DNA of 9,469 bases, taken from assembly GCA_030679635.1 (NCBI GenBank), contig JAUXSZ010000002.1, positions 1 to 9,469 on the forward strand, given 5' to 3'. The notes under the pieces were generated by a model that was given only the letters and a program-made list of their open reading frames with translations, was not told the DNA's origin and searched no databases. Below, piece after piece: positions 6,185-9,469 of this stretch. How positions within the stretch are numbered: position 1 is the stretch's first letter; each line of letters opens with the position of its first letter. The position numbers and the translations under genes are program-made. The stretch is from Sulfuricurvum sp. GTDB lineage: Bacteria; Campylobacterota; Campylobacteria; Campylobacterales; Sulfurimonadaceae.

Positions 6185-6873
6185 GGCAGGTCCTCTCTCA
6201 CATACCCATCCTCAACACGCAAGATACGGTCAAACAACGGCAGCATCCGCTCATCATGGGTAACGACGACAATGGCTACCTCTTGATCGACGGAGAGCTT
6301 TTTGAGCAACTGCATGACCGACAAGGCCCGTTGGGCATCCAATGCGGCGGTGGGCTCGTCGGCCAGAATGATTTTTGGATTGTTCGCCAGTGAACGGGCG
6401 ATGGCGACCCGCTGACTTTGGCCGCCGGAGAGCTGAGAAGGCATTTTTGTGAGCTTGTCCCCCACCCCAAGATACTCCAAAAGCTCTTTCGCGCTCTGGT
6501 CTGCCTGGACTTTTTTTACCCCGTTCATTTGCGGAACAAGGGTCACATTTTCTAAGACCGTGAGAAACGGGATGAGGTTGTGCGATTGAAAAATAAATCC
6601 GATTTTTTCGCGCCGTACTCTGCGGGTGTCGTTGACCTTCCACTCTTGTTCATACATCAAATCCCCATCCAGCATGAGTTTTCCGCTTGAGGGTTCCGTG
6701 ATGCAGCCGATCATCGTAATGAGGGTCGTTTTTCCTGAACCGCTGGGACCCAGAAGCGCTACCGTCTCTCCCGAATAGATTTCAAACGAGGCTTCTTTGA
6801 TGGCGAGTACGGCGCTCTCTCCCTCTCCGTACGTTTTGGAAATATTTTCCACTGCGATCACAATTTTTTTCAT
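6160..6873 (-). CDS. ABC transporter ATP-binding protein (LolD/MacB-N/DevA-like)
   Basis: This 237-residue cytoplasmic ATPase would power the export system encoded just upstream. All nucleotide-binding motifs are intact: Walker A GPSGSGKT (42-49), Q-loop Gln96, signature LSGGQ (148-152), Walker B IILADEP (168-174), D-loop ALD (177-179) and switch His206. Length and sequence style (FIFQSHNLIPFLTVLENV) fit the LolD/MacB/DevA class, whose members pair with FtsX-like permeases. Its ATG directly follows the permease stop (TAAATG), so the two are surely co-expressed. It is the last gene of a four-gene operon. The final eight codons overlap the end of the diguanylate cyclase gene on the other strand. 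Unlike MacB, ATPase and permease are separate chains. Confidence 0.93.
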   Translation of the reverse strand: MKKIVIAVENISKTYGEGESAVLAIKEASFEIYSGETVALLGPSGSGKTTLITMIGCITEPSSGKLMLDGDLMYEQEWKVNDTRRVRREKIGFIFQSHNLIPFLTVLENVTLVPQMNGVKKVQADQSAKELLEYLGVGDKLTKMPSQLSGGQSQRVAIARSLANNPKIILADEPTAALDAQRALSVMQLLKKLSVDQEVAIVVVTHDERMLPLFDRILRVEDGYVREDLPHDSTTPT

Positions 6874-8010
6874 TTACCCCCCGATCGCACTGGCAGGGTC
6901 GATCCGAAGCGCGGAGCGAATACCCGACAAGGAGGCGAGGATACTGACGAGGATGACGACCAAAAAAAGCTTGGCCGCATCCGTGGGGATCAGGATCACT
7001 GTTTTGGGAAAGAAGCTGGCACTGGCATGGGCGAAGAGATTGCCCCCGATAAATGCGAGCACTCCCAATAGGAGCGATTGCTGGGCAATCATTTTGGTGA
7101 TGATAAAATTGGAGGCACCGATCAGTTTCAAAATAGCGATCTCTTTCATTTTCCCGATGGTCATTGTGTAGATGATAAGCGAGATGATGACCGAGGAGAC
7201 GATCAGTAAGATGACGGTAAACATCCCGATTTGTTTTGCGGAGCGTTGTATGAGGTTTTTGGTAAGAATGTCAGATTGCTCCTGCGCGGTATAGACCTCT
7301 TGGTGTTTCCAGCGGTGTATCTCCCCCGCTGCAGCATGAGGATCAAACCCTGGTTTTAGGGTGAGGGCAAAGGCATTGACCGTAGTCGTAGCGACGGATT
7401 GCACCCCTCGTGCCTGGTCATTGCGAATCTGCTCGTTGCTGAACAAAAACTGGAGTTCCTGCGCCTCGTGCAAATTCAGATAGATCATTGGATCACCCCC
7501 TGAGGAGACGGCTTTGTGGGTCAATCCGACTACGGTATAGGTATTTCGCCCCAGACGGATTGCGTCGGCGAGTTTAAATCCCGTTTGGGTATCGACGATA
7601 ATCTCCCGATCTCTTATCTCAATTTCTCTCCCCTGCACGAGAGTAAACGGCTTAAAGCCGCTGAGGGCTTCATATCCCAGCGCATAGACACGGATCGGTT
7701 TGTCATTGTGATGGATTTGCAAACTCTGAAAGGTGAGGGGACGGACCTCTTTGACCCCTAAAAACCCTTTCAAAGAATATTTGAGATCTTCGTGCAAACG
7801 GGAGTTTTCGGCGAAGGGGCCCAAAGTGTCTTTTTGAACGACCCACAAATCGGGAGAAATGTTGTTGGGGACGATCATGGCGTCATGCACCATCCCCCGA
7901 TAGACGCCGATCATAACGAGAACCACCCCGATCAGCATCCCGACCCCCAAAGCCGTTGTGATGAATTTCCCCAGCGAATGGGAGATGTCACGCCATGCCA
8001 GATTAATCAT
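6874..8010 (-). CDS. FtsX-like ABC export permease (MacB/DevC-type)
   Basis: With the start placed at 8010 the protein has 378 residues. It has one N-terminal TM helix (about 16-37), a large periplasmic MacB_PCD-like domain (about 38-255) and three C-terminal TM helices (about 262-282, 307-330 and 347-365). The coupling region KMKEIAILKLIGAS follows TM2. This is the FtsX/MacB topology, in which the periplasmic domain works as a mechanotransmission stalk and substrate usually leaves from the periplasm or outer leaflet. The frame stays open to 8157, but that extra stretch lies inside the adaptor gene and would add 49 polar residues not typical of the family. MINLAWRDISHS at 8010 is the natural start. 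It overlaps the adaptor's stop by 8 nt, with little visible Shine-Dalgarno, which suggests coupled translation. Substrate unknown; lipids, peptides, siderophores and drugs are all carried by relatives. Confidence 0.9.
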   Translation of the reverse strand: MINLAWRDISHSLGKFITTALGVGMLIGVVLVMIGVYRGMVHDAMIVPNNISPDLWVVQKDTLGPFAENSRLHEDLKYSLKGFLGVKEVRPLTFQSLQIHHNDKPIRVYALGYEALSGFKPFTLVQGREIEIRDREIIVDTQTGFKLADAIRLGRNTYTVVGLTHKAVSSGGDPMIYLNLHEAQELQFLFSNEQIRNDQARGVQSVATTTVNAFALTLKPGFDPHAAAGEIHRWKHQEVYTAQEQSDILTKNLIQRSAKQIGMFTVILLIVSSVIISLIIYTMTIGKMKEIAILKLIGASNFIITKMIAQQSLLLGVLAFIGGNLFAHASASFFPKTVILIPTDAAKLFLVVILVSILASLSGIRSALRIDPASAIGG

Positions 8011-8941
8011 GAGAAATAATGATTTGGGCCTCTGCCTGCTCACCCAAATGCAAAGGTTCCGGAAGATGGTCCAATCCGATGTAAACGACTCTCTCTTCGG
8101 TGATCCGGTCACTGACGACGCCGATTCGGCGTACGATCCCTGTGTAGTGCTGCTCACCCGTGGAGCGGAGAGTGACGACCGCTTTTTGACCTATTTTTAG
8201 CACCCCGCTTTGCCGTTCGTCTATGTAGGCTCTGACCCATACGCTCTTGGGATTGGCGATTTTAAAGACGCTCATACCGGCCCCTATCGTGCTTCCCGCT
8301 TCCGCATCGCGGGAAATAACGATCCCCTCAATGGGGGAGCGCAGAGAGAGGTCGTTGATTTTTGCGTTCACGGCGCTAAGCGATCCTTTTGAGCGCTCAA
8401 TGTCGTGTTGCGACTGTTTCAGGGCTTCTTGGGCGCTCACAAGGAGGGCGCTGGCACTTCGTGCTGAGGCTTGGACGGTGTCAAGCTCTGATTGGGTGAC
8501 AAATCCCCCTTTGATGAGGCTTTTGTAGCGTGCCAATGTCACATCGGCCAACTCTTTTTTCGCTTTTAAATCCTCGATAACGGCTTTTTGGGAGGCCATT
8601 TGAGAACGGTTTTTCTCTATGAGGGCGGTACTCTCTTGGGCATTCCCGCTCAGTTCTGAGAGTTCAAGACGCGCCAGCAGCTCCCCCTTGCGGACAGTGT
8701 CCCCCTCGTCGGCATAGAGGGTTTCGACTCTGGAGGTACTTTTGGGTGCGAGGAGAATGATCTCTTTGGCCTCCAGCGTCCCGACGCCGTTTACATAGTG
8801 GTTGGGCTCTTTGGGGGTGGAGAGAGCTGCGGGACTCACCGTTTTAGGAGGAGAGGATTTCATAAACGAAGCGATAAGGGTGATCGCTATCAGAATCCCC
8901 GCCCCCACAATGATCGATTTTTTTTTGTCACAACATGCCAT
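8003..8941 (-). CDS. HlyD/MacA-type periplasmic adaptor (membrane fusion protein)
   Basis: With the start at 8941 this is a 312-residue adaptor that links the inner-membrane ABC permease to the TolC-like channel. One N-terminal TM anchor spans about 9-27. A biotinyl-lipoyl half (about 50-93, EGDTVRKGELLARLE) is followed by an alpha-helical coiled-coil hairpin (about 94-198), the second lipoyl half (about 199-230, SPIEGIVISRDAEAGS) and a beta-barrel (about 231-300). The hairpin tip carries Arg138, Leu142 and Thr149, close to the RxxxLxxxxxxS motif used for TolC contact, with Thr in place of Ser. The frame is open to 9040, but AAAGGA lies seven bases before ATG 8941, and the upstream part duplicates TolC coding sequence. 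It overlaps the TolC gene by 14 nt. A Cys pair (Cys3, Cys4) lies just before the membrane anchor on the cytoplasmic side. Confidence 0.9.
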   Translation of the reverse strand: MACCDKKKSIIVGAGILIAITLIASFMKSSPPKTVSPAALSTPKEPNHYVNGVGTLEAKEIILLAPKSTSRVETLYADEGDTVRKGELLARLELSELSGNAQESTALIEKNRSQMASQKAVIEDLKAKKELADVTLARYKSLIKGGFVTQSELDTVQASARSASALLVSAQEALKQSQHDIERSKGSLSAVNAKINDLSLRSPIEGIVISRDAEAGSTIGAGMSVFKIANPKSVWVRAYIDERQSGVLKIGQKAVVTLRSTGEQHYTGIVRRIGVVSDRITEERVVYIGLDHLPEPLHLGEQAEAQIIISHD

Positions 8942-9469
8942 GGTCATTTCCTTTGTTGAGCAGGCGCCGTATTTGGACCCATGCCCGTATTTTTTGAAGC
9001 TTTGCTTCCGCATGGGAAATGCGGGAACTTTCCAAAACACTCTGCGATTCTAAAATATCGATGTAGGTAGCCAACCCTTGAGTATATCGCCCCTCCATGA
9101 GGGAGAGCGCTTTTTGCGTAGCGTTCATGACCCCCTCTTTGGCAGCGATCGTCTGATCGAGACGGTTGAGATCGACAACGGCGCCGTACAGTTCCTGCCA
9201 TAAGGATTTCTCGACGCTCTCGTACTCTTTTTGGGCGAGAGTGAGGAGTATCCGGCTTTTTTGCCCATCGGCGCTCATTTTCCCTCCGTCATACAAAGGG
9301 ATGGACCCCTTGACTCCGATTTGAGAGGTGCTATAGGAGGACAGAGAGTTGTCGTAGCCGTAGGAGGCTACGAGTGCCACGGTTCCGTACGATTGTTTGG
9401 CGGTCGCTTCGGACAATGCTTGGGTGCGATCAATGTGGGCTCGGAGTGTTTGGAGCTGTGGATTGTGTT
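8928..9469 (-). CDS. TolC-like outer-membrane efflux protein (partial, 5' end outside the window)
   Basis: The frame runs off the right edge without a start; 180 codons including the stop are visible. The most upstream residues read HNPQLQTLRAHIDRTQAL, a typical helix of the outer-membrane efflux protein (OEP) repeat. They are followed by beta-strand-like stretches (GTVALVASYGYDNSL, QIGVKGSIPLYDGGKM) and then long helices. The segment ALSLMEGRYTQGLATYIDILESQ matches the conserved YxxG...DxLxxQ part of the helical barrel. Family members are usually above 400 residues with two OEP repeats, so this is probably the C-terminal repeat. It should form the trimeric channel through the outer membrane for the adaptor and ABC pump encoded downstream. 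A TTG at 9416 is internal and not the start. The operon promoter is not in the window. Confidence 0.88.
   Translation of the reverse strand, partial: HNPQLQTLRAHIDRTQALSEATAKQSYGTVALVASYGYDNSLSSYSTSQIGVKGSIPLYDGGKMSADGQKSRILLTLAQKEYESVEKSLWQELYGAVVDLNRLDQTIAAKEGVMNATQKALSLMEGRYTQGLATYIDILESQSVLESSRISHAEAKLQKIRAWVQIRRLLNKGNDHGML

Noticed and set aside
6181..6201. GTGAG...CTCAC inverted repeat at the cyclase stop codon as a terminator
   Set aside because: The stem is only five base pairs, with a large loop and no T-run on either strand.
8011..8157. Longer N-terminus for the permease (from 8157)
   Set aside because: The extension lies fully inside the adaptor gene and reads as low-complexity polar sequence. 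The family starts close to the MINLAWRDI segment.
8942..9040. Longer N-terminus for the adaptor (from 9040)
   Set aside because: It overlaps the TolC coding region by a further 99 nt, whereas AAAGGA sits correctly before the ATG at 8941.
9414..9416. TTG at 9416 as the TolC start
   Set aside because: The frame continues upstream to the window edge with good TolC helix sequence (NPQLQTLRA), so the TTG is an internal Leu codon.
1..9469. CRISPR arrays, tRNA/rRNA genes, insertion sequences, attachment sites, riboswitches
   Set aside because: No regularly spaced repeats, terminal inverted repeats, transposase or integrase coding, or RNA-gene-like segments were seen. The only non-coding stretches are 115-130, 3062-3136 and 3437-3559, all explained as regulatory sequence.

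Overview
The window looks like chromosomal DNA of a free-living, respiring member of the Campylobacterota, plausibly a Sulfuricurvum/Sulfurimonas-type organism. This rests on the gene content: a Helicobacter-like cytochrome c553, a class III ribonucleotide reductase and a multi-PAS diguanylate cyclase. It also rests on the compact, overlapping gene layout. The taxonomic call is an inference from protein character and was not tested by a database search.

Positions 1-3061 (+ strand): the last 37 codons of a probable outer-membrane beta-barrel protein, then, after 16 nt, an anaerobic (class III) ribonucleotide reductase cluster. The reductase is unusual. The 700-residue NrdD carries the ATP cone, the catalytic barrel and the C-terminal cysteine (zinc) motif, but stops before the glycyl-radical loop. 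That loop, with the radical glycine in a TRVMGY motif, is encoded by a separate 60-codon gene. This gene starts in an ATGA overlap and has a near-perfect Shine-Dalgarno sequence. The NrdG-type radical-SAM activase follows, overlapping the small gene by 17 nt. The three products would form a three-polypeptide class III reductase system making dNTPs without oxygen.

Positions 3062-3559: a regulated promoter with a 14-bp FNR/CRP-type box placed at about -41.5 from the start predicted by a TACAAT -10 element, then a small periplasmic monohaem cytochrome c553, a strong hairpin and a second promoter with an extended -10. Positions 3560-6184: a membrane-bound diguanylate cyclase with a periplasmic Cache-like sensor, three PAS domains and an intact GGEEF domain with an RxxD inhibitory site.

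Positions 6160-9469 (- strand): a tripartite export operon read right to left: TolC-like outer-membrane factor (5' end outside the window), HlyD/MacA-like adaptor, FtsX-type permease and ABC ATPase. Successive genes overlap by 14 nt, overlap by 8 nt, or abut, so they should be co-transcribed and coupled in translation. The set resembles DevBCA/MacAB-TolC exporters; the substrate cannot be read from sequence. The operon's last gene converges on the cyclase gene and the two coding regions overlap by 25 bp, leaving no intergenic terminator.

No tRNA, rRNA, CRISPR array, insertion sequence or phage gene was seen. The item most worth following up is the detached glycyl-radical subunit of NrdD.
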